A DNA stretch of 64,000 nucleotides from Tunturibacter empetritectus (GCF_040358985.1 NZ_CP132932.1:1116001-1180000), one strand, 5' to 3'. Shown: positions 27,458 through 35,009, counted from the stretch's first letter. Translations and numbers: made by a program. The notes: a model not told the origin generated them from the sequence alone.

Positions 27458-28951
27458 ATGAGTCTCTCCCATCTGCTCTCCCGCCGCGCCTTCCTCGTCC
27501 AGGGAGCACTGGCCGGAGTCTCCGCCAACGCGGTCACCGTCGCCCCATCCCCGCAAACACCCGCAGCGCAGACACCTACGCCGCAAGCAACCAGCGACGT
27601 CCAACCGTCCACTCCCCCCGCGACCCGCATCCTCGCCGACTGGCTGGTCTCCTCTCCGCCATCCGCCGTACCCGACAATGTGCGAAAGGAAGCGGTGCGC
27701 TCCATCGTCAACTGGGTCGGAGTCACCGTCGGAGGCTCTGGCCAGCAGGCCGTCGTTCGAGCCCTCGCCACCCTTCAGCCCTACACCGGCACCTCCTCCG
27801 CCCATCTCTTCGGCCGCCCCGAGACCCTCGATCCGCTTCGCGCCGCCCTCATCACCGGCATCAGCTCCCACGTGCTCGACTACGACGACACCCACCTCGA
27901 GACCATCATCCACCCCGCAGGCCCCGTCGCCAGCGCCCTCTTCTCGCTCGCTCAGACCCGACTAGTCAGCGGAGCCGATCTCCTCCACGCCTTCATCCTC
28001 GGCACCGAGATCGAGTGCCGTCTCGGCAAAGCCATCTATCCCTCCCACTACGACATGGGCTGGCACATCACAGGAACCTGCGGAGCCTTCGGTGCCGCCG
28101 CCGCCTGCGGACGCATCCTCGGACTCAACCCCCAGCAGATGCGGTGGGCTCTCGGCATCGCCGCCACCGAAGCCGCTGGCCTCAAGATCATGTTCGGCAG
28201 CATGTCGAAGAGCCTCAACATCGGCCGCGCCGCCGAGAACGGCCTCCTCGCCGCACTCCTCGCCGCAAGCAACTTCACCAGCTCCGACGAGAGCATCGAG
28301 GGTCACGAAGGCTACATCTTCGCCGCCTCCCGCCAGCACAACTACGCCCCGCTCCTCGACGGCCTCGGCCAGCACTACGAGATCGTCCTCAACACCTACA
28401 AGCCCTTCGCCTGCGGCATCGTCATCCATCCCGTCATCGACGGCGTCCTCCAACTCCGCAACCAGCACAACCTCAAAGCCCCCGAGATCCGATCCATCGC
28501 CATTCGCGCCAACCCCCTCGTCCTCGAGCTCACCGGCAAGAAGACACCCACCACTGGACTCGAAGCCAAGTTCAGCGTCTTCCACTCCGCCGCAGTCGCT
28601 CTCCTCCGCGGCTTCGCAGGAGAGAAGGAGTACACCGACGAGGCCGCGCGCGATCCCCAGGTCGTTGCCCTGCGCGAGCGCGTCTACGTCTCCGTTGACC
28701 CCGCCATCCGCACCGACGAGGCGTACATCACCATCACCACCACAGGCGGCCAAACCTTCACCAAACACGTAGAGCACGCCGTAGGCAGCGTCCAGAACCC
28801 GCTCACCGACAAAGACCTCTCCTTCAAGTTCACCCAGCTCGCCACCGGAATCCTTCCCCCCGCCCAGATCGAAGAGCTTCTCACTTTTGCTTGGAACCTA
28901 CCCGAGCAACACAACGCCGGCGACCTCCCGCGTCTGGGATCCATCGCATGA
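27458..28951 (+). CDS. Tat-exported MmgE/PrpD family protein (copy 1)
   Basis: A 497-residue MmgE/PrpD-family protein; characterised members are 2-methylcitrate dehydratase and cis-aconitate decarboxylase. ATG 27458 is chosen because it yields a twin-arginine signal at once (SRRAFLVQGALAGVSA); the frame can be extended to a TTG at 27398 without benefit. The family active-site stretch is present (LDYDDTHLETIIHPAG, about residues 140-155), as is GWHITGTCGAFGAAAA and the late lysine-bearing KPFACGIVIHPVIDG (about 313-327). Most characterised PrpD proteins are cytoplasmic, so export is unusual. It follows the hydrolase by 76 bases and precedes the oxalate decarboxylase by 34. Confidence 0.85.
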   Translation: MSLSHLLSRRAFLVQGALAGVSANAVTVAPSPQTPAAQTPTPQATSDVQPSTPPATRILADWLVSSPPSAVPDNVRKEAVRSIVNWVGVTVGGSGQQAVVRALATLQPYTGTSSAHLFGRPETLDPLRAALITGISSHVLDYDDTHLETIIHPAGPVASALFSLAQTRLVSGADLLHAFILGTEIECRLGKAIYPSHYDMGWHITGTCGAFGAAAACGRILGLNPQQMRWALGIAATEAAGLKIMFGSMSKSLNIGRAAENGLLAALLAASNFTSSDESIEGHEGYIFAASRQHNYAPLLDGLGQHYEIVLNTYKPFACGIVIHPVIDGVLQLRNQHNLKAPEIRSIAIRANPLVLELTGKKTPTTGLEAKFSVFHSAAVALLRGFAGEKEYTDEAARDPQVVALRERVYVSVDPAIRTDEAYITITTTGGQTFTKHVEHAVGSVQNPLTDKDLSFKFTQLATGILPPAQIEELLTFAWNLPEQHNAGDLPRLGSIA

Positions 28952-28985
28952 CAAACGATCCATCCACTACCTTCCCGAGGAATCC

Positions 28986-30239
28986 ATGCTGAACCAGAAC
29001 GACGAAAGGCCTTCCGCCGACTCTCTATCACGCCGCTCCTTCCTGGAGGCCGGTTCCGTAGCCTTAGCCGCCGCAGCCTTAGGAGGTGCCAGCCTCTCCG
29101 CCCAACAGCCATCGGCCACCCCACATAACGCATCCGGCTCTAATCCCGGTCAAGAGAATCTTCCGCTCCTCAAAGAAAACCCCAGCTCTAATACTCCTCC
29201 CCGTACTGACCGTGGAGACATTGGACCGATCTGGTACTCCTTCGACCTTAACCACAAACGCCTGGAGAATGGTGGCTGGACACATCAAGTGACTCAGCGT
29301 GAGCTTCCTCCATCCAGGGATCTCGCCGGAGTCAACATGCGCCTCACCGCCGGGAGCTTCCGCGAGCTCCACTGGCACACCGCAGACGAGTGGGCCTACA
29401 TGATCTACGGCTCCGCCCGCGTAACTGTCCTCAATCCGGACGGGACCATCCAGATCGAAGATGTCTCCAAGGGCGACCTCTGGTTTTTTCCCGCTGGCTT
29501 CCCGCACTCCATTCAGGGCCTCGCCTCCGACGGCTGCGAGTTTCTTTTGGTCTTCGACGAAGGATTTTTCTCCGAGGAGAACACCTTTTCCATCTCCGAG
29601 TGGGTCGCTCACACCCCGCCAGAGATCCTTGAAAAGAACTTCCGCCTTAGCACCAGCGAGCTTTCGAAGCTGCCCACACGCGAACTCTTCATCTTCCCCG
29701 CCGCGCTGCCGCAGTCCCTCGAGCACGACCGCCAATCCGCAGGCGGTCCCTCTGCCGTATCGCCCATCCAATACATCTTCCGCGCGGGATCCATGCCGCC
29801 CACAAAGTCTTCCGCCCAGGGCGAAGTTCGCATCGTCGACTCGCGTAACTTTCCCGCTTCGAAGTCCGTCGCCGCCGGCATCGTAACCCTCAAACCCGGA
29901 GGCCTGCGCGAGCTGCATTGGCACCCCACCGCCGCCGAATGGCAGTTCTACATCGCAGGCTCCGGCAGGATGACTGTCATAGCCCCAGGTGGCCGCGCAC
30001 GCACCATGGACTTCAACGCAAACGACGTTGGCTTCGTCCCCACGGCTGCTGGCCACTACATCGAAAACACCGGCTCCTCCGACCTCATCTTTCTTGAGAT
30101 GTTCAAGCTCGATCAATTCCTCGAGTTCTCTCTCAATAACTGGATACGTCGTCTCCCCCCAGAGATGGTCTCGGCTCACCTCAACCTTGACGCCTCTTCC
30201 ATAAGCCGCATTCCCGCAGAGAAGCTGGCCATCCTTTAG
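28986..30239 (+). CDS. oxdC: Tat-exported oxalate decarboxylase (bicupin)
   Basis: A 417-residue bicupin closely resembling Bacillus subtilis OxdC, which converts oxalate to formate and CO2 using manganese. A twin-arginine signal (SRRSFLEAGSVALAAAAL) begins at residue 15. Both cupins keep the metal ligands: H129, H131, E135, H174 in the first and H311, H313, E318, H357 in the second. The flexible lid reads S-E-E-N-T (196-200), so the Glu that distinguishes decarboxylase from oxidase activity (Glu162 in OxdC) appears retained as E197; the C-terminal Glu (E333 in OxdC) matches E371. GAGGA lies about 6 bases before ATG 28986. It lies between the two PrpD-type genes. Confidence 0.92.
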   Translation: MLNQNDERPSADSLSRRSFLEAGSVALAAAALGGASLSAQQPSATPHNASGSNPGQENLPLLKENPSSNTPPRTDRGDIGPIWYSFDLNHKRLENGGWTHQVTQRELPPSRDLAGVNMRLTAGSFRELHWHTADEWAYMIYGSARVTVLNPDGTIQIEDVSKGDLWFFPAGFPHSIQGLASDGCEFLLVFDEGFFSEENTFSISEWVAHTPPEILEKNFRLSTSELSKLPTRELFIFPAALPQSLEHDRQSAGGPSAVSPIQYIFRAGSMPPTKSSAQGEVRIVDSRNFPASKSVAAGIVTLKPGGLRELHWHPTAAEWQFYIAGSGRMTVIAPGGRARTMDFNANDVGFVPTAAGHYIENTGSSDLIFLEMFKLDQFLEFSLNNWIRRLPPEMVSAHLNLDASSISRIPAEKLAIL

Positions 30240-30325
30240 TCGCGTGTCGTGATGGGGATTCCTGCGTGGCATCCTCGTTGTTCCGCTTCCCCACCACCGC
30301 GATTTGCCCGAATTCAGGAGACTCA

Positions 30326-31864
30326 ATGGACGCACCGCACCTATCGTTCAAACCAATGGAGGCCACAAACTCCGTCCCCCAACTCACTCGCCGGAATCTG
30401 CTCGCAAAGGGAGCCTGTGTGCTGGCCGGCGCGGCTCTGCCTCTTCGTTCCTATCTATTTTCAGAGGAGCAGCAGACGCCCTCCGCCCCCATCGGCCCTG
30501 TCATGCAGACCCTCAGCACCTACATGGCCCAGGCCGCCACCCGGCCACTCCCTCTCGCCATCATCGAGCAGGCAAAGAATCACATCCTCGACACCTTCGC
30601 CGCTATGATCTCCGGCTCCCAGCTTCCTCCCGGCCGCGCCGCCATCGCATTCGCGCAATCCTACGGCGGTAAGCCAGTCGCCTCTGTCGCCACCTCCACC
30701 ATTCTGTGCGGTCCGCTCGAAGCCGCCCTGGCCAACGGAGTCCTCGCCCACTCCGACGAGACCGATGACTCCCACTCCCCGTCGCAGTCCCACCCAGGCT
30801 GCGCTGTAGTTCCCGCCGCACTCGCTGTGGGCGAACAGTTCAACATCTCCGGCTCCCACTTTCTCCGCGCCGTCACCCTCGGGTACGACATAGGCCCGCG
30901 CTTCGGCGTCACCCTCGGTGGAGTCAACTATCAGACCGAGACACACCGTGATCCCCACGCCACCTCCGAAGGCTTCGGAGCCGCAGCTGCCGCTGGCTGT
31001 GCCGCCTCCCTCGACGTACGCCAGATGCGCCTCCTCCTCGATTACGCTTCGCAGCAGTCCTCAGGCTTCACTGCGTGGCAACGGGACACCCTCCACGTCG
31101 AAAAAGCCTTCGTCTTCGCCGGCATGCCCGCCCGCAATGGAGTCACCTCCGCTTTGCTGGTTCAGGCGGGCTGGAGCGGCGTCGATGATGTGCTCTCAGG
31201 CCCCGAAAGCTTCTTCGCAGCCTACGCCTCTCACGCCAATCCTCAGGGGCTCGCCAAGAATCTAGTCGGCGGTCTCGGAGAGCACTACGAGATCACACGC
31301 ACGAATATCAAGAAATGGTGCGTCGGCTCGCCCATTCAAGCGCCGCTCGACGCCGTTCAGCTCCTCCTGAACCAGCACTCCTTCACCCCGGACCAGGTTC
31401 GTCACGTCACCGTAAAAGTCGCCACCCGCGAGGCCACGATAGTCGACAACCGCGCACTCCCCGACATCTGCCTCCAACACCTCGTCGCCGTCACGCTCGT
31501 CCAGCGAACCCTAACCTTTCGCTCTGCCCACGACGCCGCCCTCATGAAGGATTCAGGCATCCTCCAACAACGCGCCAAAGTCACTCTGATCGGAGACGAA
31601 GAGCTCGAGAAACGCCTCCCCGCCCGCGAAGCCACCGTCGAGATCCTTTTGAATGACGGCACCGTCCTCACCCAGCACGTCGACGCCGTCCGCGGAACTG
31701 CCGAGAACCCAATGAGTCGTGAAGAGATCATCGCCAAGTCCCGCGACCTCATCGAACCTGTCCTCGGACCTGCGTCCTCGAAGGCGCTTATCTCTGCAGT
31801 CCTCCAGCTCGAGCAACTCACAGACATACACACTCTCAGCCGGTTGCTTCGCAGCTCGTCATGA
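30326..31864 (+). CDS. Tat-exported MmgE/PrpD family protein (copy 2)
   Basis: A 512-residue paralogue of the protein at 27458-28951, also with a twin-arginine signal (TRRNLLAKGACVLAGAA, from about residue 21). CAGGAG lies 5-6 bases before ATG 30326. The active-site stretch reads HSDETDDSHSPSQSHPG, so the D-D-T of copy 1 is D-D-S here. The late stretch reads KKWCVGSPIQAPLDA, with Gln where copy 1 and the family usually have His. The two copies therefore probably act on different substrates. It is the last gene of the run; its stop overlaps a short integrase-like remnant, and tRNA-Ser lies about 280 bases beyond. Confidence 0.83.
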   Translation: MDAPHLSFKPMEATNSVPQLTRRNLLAKGACVLAGAALPLRSYLFSEEQQTPSAPIGPVMQTLSTYMAQAATRPLPLAIIEQAKNHILDTFAAMISGSQLPPGRAAIAFAQSYGGKPVASVATSTILCGPLEAALANGVLAHSDETDDSHSPSQSHPGCAVVPAALAVGEQFNISGSHFLRAVTLGYDIGPRFGVTLGGVNYQTETHRDPHATSEGFGAAAAAGCAASLDVRQMRLLLDYASQQSSGFTAWQRDTLHVEKAFVFAGMPARNGVTSALLVQAGWSGVDDVLSGPESFFAAYASHANPQGLAKNLVGGLGEHYEITRTNIKKWCVGSPIQAPLDAVQLLLNQHSFTPDQVRHVTVKVATREATIVDNRALPDICLQHLVAVTLVQRTLTFRSAHDAALMKDSGILQQRAKVTLIGDEELEKRLPAREATVEILLNDGTVLTQHVDAVRGTAENPMSREEIIAKSRDLIEPVLGPASSKALISAVLQLEQLTDIHTLSRLLRSSS

Positions 31865-31938
31865 TATTGGGACACAAGCGCATGGAGCAAAAGGCGCGTC
31901 GACGCTTGGCTCCAAAGGCGAGAAGACCGCCCGCGTAG
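31861..31938 (+). pseudogene. possible tyrosine recombinase (integrase) C-terminal remnant
   Basis: Directly after the second PrpD gene, a 25-codon frame from ATG 31861 to the stop at 31936-31938 begins M-I-L-G-H-K-R-M-E-Q and continues to L-A-P-K. This resembles the L-G-H-K-x-M-E...R-Y-A-H-L-A-P segment around the third catalytic histidine and the nucleophilic tyrosine of phage-type integrases, with the tyrosine stretch scrambled (A-R-R-R). No other part of an integrase is present. It lies about 200 bases from tRNA-Ser, a common integration target. The match is short and could be chance. Confidence 0.3.
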
Positions 31939-32140
31939 GCCGCGTTCACACTGGATGGAAAGCGTGCTGGAGACAATCCGCGTCATGATCGACTTGACTG
32001 CCACAGCCTGTCGTTCGTTCATTCGGGAACGAGGCTGGATCGGACGGATGGTCCGCCCACGCGAACTTCCGCGATGAGGTGATGCCTCGTCTGCTTCACC
32101 GGAAATCTAGAGGTCTCTTGGGGATCCTGATACTAGTTTG

Positions 32141-32232
32141 TGGCGGAGAATGGGGGATTCGAACCCCCGATAGAGCTTTCGCCCTATAACGGTTTAGCAA
32201 ACCGCCGCCTTCAGCCACTCGGCCAACTCTCC
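32141..32232 (-). tRNA. tRNA-Ser (anticodon GCT)
   Basis: Read on the minus strand, the gene starts GGAGAGTTGGCCGAGTGGC at 32232 and ends with an encoded CCA at 32143-32141. The seven-base acceptor stem pairs throughout (one G-T). The anticodon loop TTGCTAA closes a C-G-G-T-T / A-A-C-C-G-type stem, giving anticodon GCT, which reads AGC and AGT serine codons. The long variable arm (TATAGGGCGAAAGCTCTA) is the mark of a class II serine tRNA. The T loop GTTCGAATC is intact. Length is 92 bases. Confidence 0.96.
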
Positions 32233-32248
32233 GTCTGTGTTGCGGTGA

Positions 32249-32286
32249 GCATCACCTATAGGTGATGCCCGGCTGAGGCAATTATA
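32249..32286 (-). promoter_or_regulatory. tRNA-Ser promoter -10 and 20-base palindromic leader
   Basis: On the minus strand, a consensus TATAAT lies at 32286-32281, so transcription should start near 32274, about 42 bases before the mature tRNA. Between them, at 32268-32249, is a perfect 20-base palindrome with half-site GCATCACCTA. In the precursor RNA it would form a hairpin of at least eight base pairs just upstream of the RNase P cut. In DNA it could equally be a protein-binding site overlapping the initially transcribed region. No clear -35 is seen. Confidence 0.6.
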
Positions 32287-32427
32287 GCAAGACAGCTGCT
32301 TCGCGAGTCAGCGGGTTAACGAGTCGGCCACTTCGTGGCATGACGACAGGTGGAGACGACGAAGAATGTCTGGTAAGTGAGGCGCTTCGGGTTCGCGGTC
32401 TGGCGGGACTCGCTATATAAAGACTGA

Positions 32428-33798
32428 ATGGCGCTGGGCCGGGTGGGTTTGGGAAGAGCGAGGGCGGCGGGCGGGGGGAAGATACGGCTGCTGCCGCTGA
32501 TTGCGGCGACGTACTTTATGGTGGCGGGTGGGCCGTATGGGCTGGAAGATGTGATTGGCATGGCGGGTTATGGGCGGGCTCTGCTGCTGCTGCTGGTGAT
32601 TCCGGTGGTGTGGAGTCTGCCGACGAGTTTGATGGTGGGGGAGCTGGCGGCGGCTATACCGGAGGAGGGTGGGTACTACCGGTGGGTGCGGCGGGCGATG
32701 GGGGAGTTCTGGGGGTTTCAGGAGGCGTGGCTGAGCCTGGCGGCGAGCGTGTTCGATATGGCAATCTACCCGACGATCTTTGTGCTGTACCTGGGGAGGA
32801 TTGAGCCGGCGTGGACGGCGGGGTATCGGGGGACGGCTTGGGCGCTGGCGGTGGTGGTGGTTTGTATGGTGTGGAATCTGCGAGGGGCGCGGGCGGTGGG
32901 CGAGGGGTCGGTGGGGCTGTTCTGCGTGCTGCTGTCGCCTTTTGTGGTGCTGACAGCGGTGGGGTTGTGGAAGGGGCTGGTGAGTGGGCATGGGGTGGAG
33001 TTCGCTTTGCTTCGTGGACCGGGAGTTGGGACGGGGCGAGTGGATTGGGCGGGGGCGGTGTCGGTGACGCTGTGGAACTATATGGGGTGGGATAATGCGT
33101 CGACGGTGGCGCAGGAGGTGGAGGAGCCGCAGAGGAACTATCCGCGGGCGATGCTGTCGGCGACGGGGCTGGTAGCGCTGACGTATGTGCTGCCGCTGGC
33201 CGCGGTGGCGCTGGTGGGGATTCCGGCGGCACAGTTTTCTACGGGGGCGTGGACGGATGCGGCGAGAGAGCTGGTAGGACCCTGGCTGGCGCTGTGCGTG
33301 GTGCTGGGTGGAATGATCAATGGTGGGGGGATGTTCAACGCGCTGATGATGAGCTATACGCGTGTGCCGTATGCGCTGGCAGAGGAGGGTCTGCTGCCGG
33401 AGGTGATGGAGCGGAAGAACAGGTGGGGCGTGCCGTGGGTAAGCGTGGCGGTGTGTTCGGTGGGGTGGGCGCTGGCGCTGCGGTTGTCATTTGAGCGGCT
33501 GATCTCGATTGACCTGGTGCTGTATGGAGGGGCGTTGATGCTGGAGTTTGTGGCGCTGGTGGTATTGCGGGTGAAAGAGCCCGGATTGGCGAGGCCGTTC
33601 AGGGTGCCGGGTGGGGTTTGGGGTGCGGTGGGGATGGGGGTTGGGCCGGGGGTGTTGATCGCGTTTGCGCTATGGGCAGCGCGAGGGGAGCGGGTGGCTG
33701 GGCTGCCGGCGCTGGAGTTTGCGGGGATTGTGGCGGCGGCGGGGCCGATGGTTTATCTGGGGGCGCGGATGGTGCGGAAGGGCCGCTTGGGTGGGTGA
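32428..33798 (+). CDS. APC superfamily amino acid permease
   Basis: A 456-residue inner-membrane transporter with about 12 hydrophobic helices. The first unwound helix is recognisable (AATYFMVAGGPYGLEDVIG, about residues 26-44), as is the IPEEGGYYRWVRRAMGEFWGFQEAWLS stretch typical of amino acid/polyamine permeases, and WNYMGWDNASTVAQEVEEPQRNYPRA, which marks helix 6 and the loop after it. The substrate is unknown. There is no ribosome binding site before ATG 32428; instead TATATA at 32414-32419 lies 8 bases upstream, so the mRNA could be leaderless. The gene is extremely G-rich on its coding strand. A later internal start is possible but would cut into the first helix. Confidence 0.85.
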   Translation: MALGRVGLGRARAAGGGKIRLLPLIAATYFMVAGGPYGLEDVIGMAGYGRALLLLLVIPVVWSLPTSLMVGELAAAIPEEGGYYRWVRRAMGEFWGFQEAWLSLAASVFDMAIYPTIFVLYLGRIEPAWTAGYRGTAWALAVVVVCMVWNLRGARAVGEGSVGLFCVLLSPFVVLTAVGLWKGLVSGHGVEFALLRGPGVGTGRVDWAGAVSVTLWNYMGWDNASTVAQEVEEPQRNYPRAMLSATGLVALTYVLPLAAVALVGIPAAQFSTGAWTDAARELVGPWLALCVVLGGMINGGGMFNALMMSYTRVPYALAEEGLLPEVMERKNRWGVPWVSVAVCSVGWALALRLSFERLISIDLVLYGGALMLEFVALVVLRVKEPGLARPFRVPGGVWGAVGMGVGPGVLIAFALWAARGERVAGLPALEFAGIVAAAGPMVYLGARMVRKGRLGG

Positions 33799-33916
33799 AA
33801 GTGCTTGTCCTGCCGGACGGGCTCACTGCGCGTGAGGCGGTCACTTCGTGACTTGTGTACCCTGTCTCGGCAGGATGAGGGGCTTGACCCTCCCGTTGGT
33901 CGGGATCTGGCTTAGA

Positions 33917-34474
33917 CTATTTTTTCGGGACTGGCTTGGGGATGGGCGTGACTTTGTTATCGAGGAAGCGCTGCTGGGCTTCGAGGACCTTGTTGCGGGC
34001 GAAGGAGGCGTCGCGCCAGCCTTTGACTTCGACGCGCTTGCCTTCGAGGTCCTTATAGATAGCGAAGAAGTGGGTGATCTCCTTAAGCATGTGGGGATAT
34101 ATCTCGGAGAAGTTCCAGACATCTTTGTAGCGAGGGTTGTCCTGTCCGACGCAGAGGACCTTCTCGTCGCCGAGGCCCTGATCGAGCATCTCGAGGACAC
34201 CGATGGGGCGGACCTGCATGACGCAGCCGGAGAAGCTGGGAGTGTCGACGAGGACGAGGCAGTCGAGGGGGTCGCCGTCGTCGCCGAGGGTGCTGGGGAT
34301 GAAGCCGTAGTCGCCGGGGTAGTGGACGGGGGAGTAGAGGTTGCGGTCGAGACGGAAGACGTGGAGCTCCTTGTCGTACTCGTACTTGTTGACACCCTCG
34401 TAGGGAATCTCGATGACTGCGTTGATGACCTCGGGGCTTTTAGGCCCAACGGGGAGTTCCAGGTAGTTCGTCAT
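33917..34474 (-). CDS. ppa: inorganic pyrophosphatase (family I)
   Basis: A 185-residue soluble pyrophosphatase that hydrolyses PPi to phosphate with magnesium and drives biosynthesis forward. Family I residues are clear: IEIPYEGVNKYEYDKE, the YPGDYGFIPSTLGDDGDPLDCLVLVDTP core with its three metal-binding aspartates (about residues 65-72), and PRYKDVWNF followed by HFFAIYKDLEGK. The length is normal for bacteria. It is convergent with the permease and divergent from purS. No strong ribosome binding site precedes the start, but MTNYLELPVGP is a typical family beginning. Confidence 0.96.
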   Translation of the reverse strand: MTNYLELPVGPKSPEVINAVIEIPYEGVNKYEYDKELHVFRLDRNLYSPVHYPGDYGFIPSTLGDDGDPLDCLVLVDTPSFSGCVMQVRPIGVLEMLDQGLGDEKVLCVGQDNPRYKDVWNFSEIYPHMLKEITHFFAIYKDLEGKRVEVKGWRDASFARNKVLEAQQRFLDNKVTPIPKPVPKK

Positions 34475-34575
34475 AAAGGCTGGTGTCTCTTCTCTTGTCC
34501 GATCAAAGTTTTAGGCGGAGGGCGGCGTTGTGTCGCTTGGGTCCGAGCTTGCCTGGCGGAGGTTCGTGACCTCGA

Positions 34576-34614
34576 TTGAGGGCGAAGGCTGCACCTTGTC
34601 TATAATCAGACAAG
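34576..34614 (+). promoter_or_regulatory. purS promoter with palindrome around the -10 box
   Basis: TTGAGG (34576-34581) and a consensus TATAAT (34601-34606) are separated by 19 bases. The -10 box ends only 8 bases before the purS ATG at 34615, so transcription would start at or within a base or two of the start codon and the mRNA would be leaderless; no Shine-Dalgarno sequence is present. A perfect inverted repeat, CTTGTCT (34595-34601) and AGACAAG (34608-34614), surrounds the -10 box and would suit a repressor. Confidence 0.6.
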
Positions 34615-34860
34615 ATGAAGGCTCATGTCTATGTCACGCTGAAACGAACGGTGCTGGATGCCCAGGGGCAGACGGTTGCAGATGCTTTGCGGCGGATGGA
34701 ATATCGCGGCGTTGCGGATGTACGGCAGGGGAAGTATTTTCTGCTGACTCTGGAAAATGGATTGGAACAGAGCGCCGCGCAGGCCGAAGTGGAACGGATT
34801 GCGCGTGAGGTGCTGACAAACCCTGTGATTGAAGAGTTTACGTTCCGGCTTGAGGCCTGA
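34615..34860 (+). CDS. purS: phosphoribosylformylglycinamidine synthase subunit PurS
   Basis: An 81-residue protein matching the small PurS subunit of the three-part FGAM synthase, which with PurL and PurQ converts FGAR to FGAM in purine synthesis. It has the family pattern of a beta strand (AHVYVTLKRTVLDAQGQTV), a helix (ADALRRMEY), the DVRQGKYFLLTLE strand, and an NPVIEEFTFRLE end. Length matches (about 80). purQ and purL, usually next to it, are not in the window, so purS stands apart. Expression appears to start from the compact promoter just upstream. Confidence 0.9.
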   Translation: MKAHVYVTLKRTVLDAQGQTVADALRRMEYRGVADVRQGKYFLLTLENGLEQSAAQAEVERIAREVLTNPVIEEFTFRLEA

Positions 34861-35009
34861 GCGAAGGCTTTTTGGGTCTGTACTCGACGGGCGGCACCCG
34901 ATACTAAAGTGACGTGAATTTTTCGGGTGCCATGAACAGCTTAGGCTGGCGCGAGTTCGCGCGACGAGCCACGAGTGCTAGGCTTAAAAGGTTATAGAGG
35001 ACGAGTCTT

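Noticed and set aside
28092-28772. Second plus-strand frame inside PrpD copy 1 (226 codons, Ser/Pro-rich)
   Set aside because: Low-complexity Ser/Pro/Ala translation typical of a shifted frame in C-rich DNA.
26413-30335. Several long minus-strand frames (up to 452 codons) under the hydrolase, PrpD and oxdC genes
   Set aside because: They are Gly/Glu/Val-rich mirror frames of genes with clear family motifs; no ribosome binding sites or domains.
33841-33916. Short hairpin GTCAC-TTC-GTGAC between the permease and ppa
   Set aside because: A five-base stem with no T run; it cannot be separated from chance in this GC-rich DNA.
34855-34873. GCCT...AGGC followed by TTTTT after purS as a terminator
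   Set aside because: The stem is only four base pairs and overlaps the stop codon; too weak to list as a feature.
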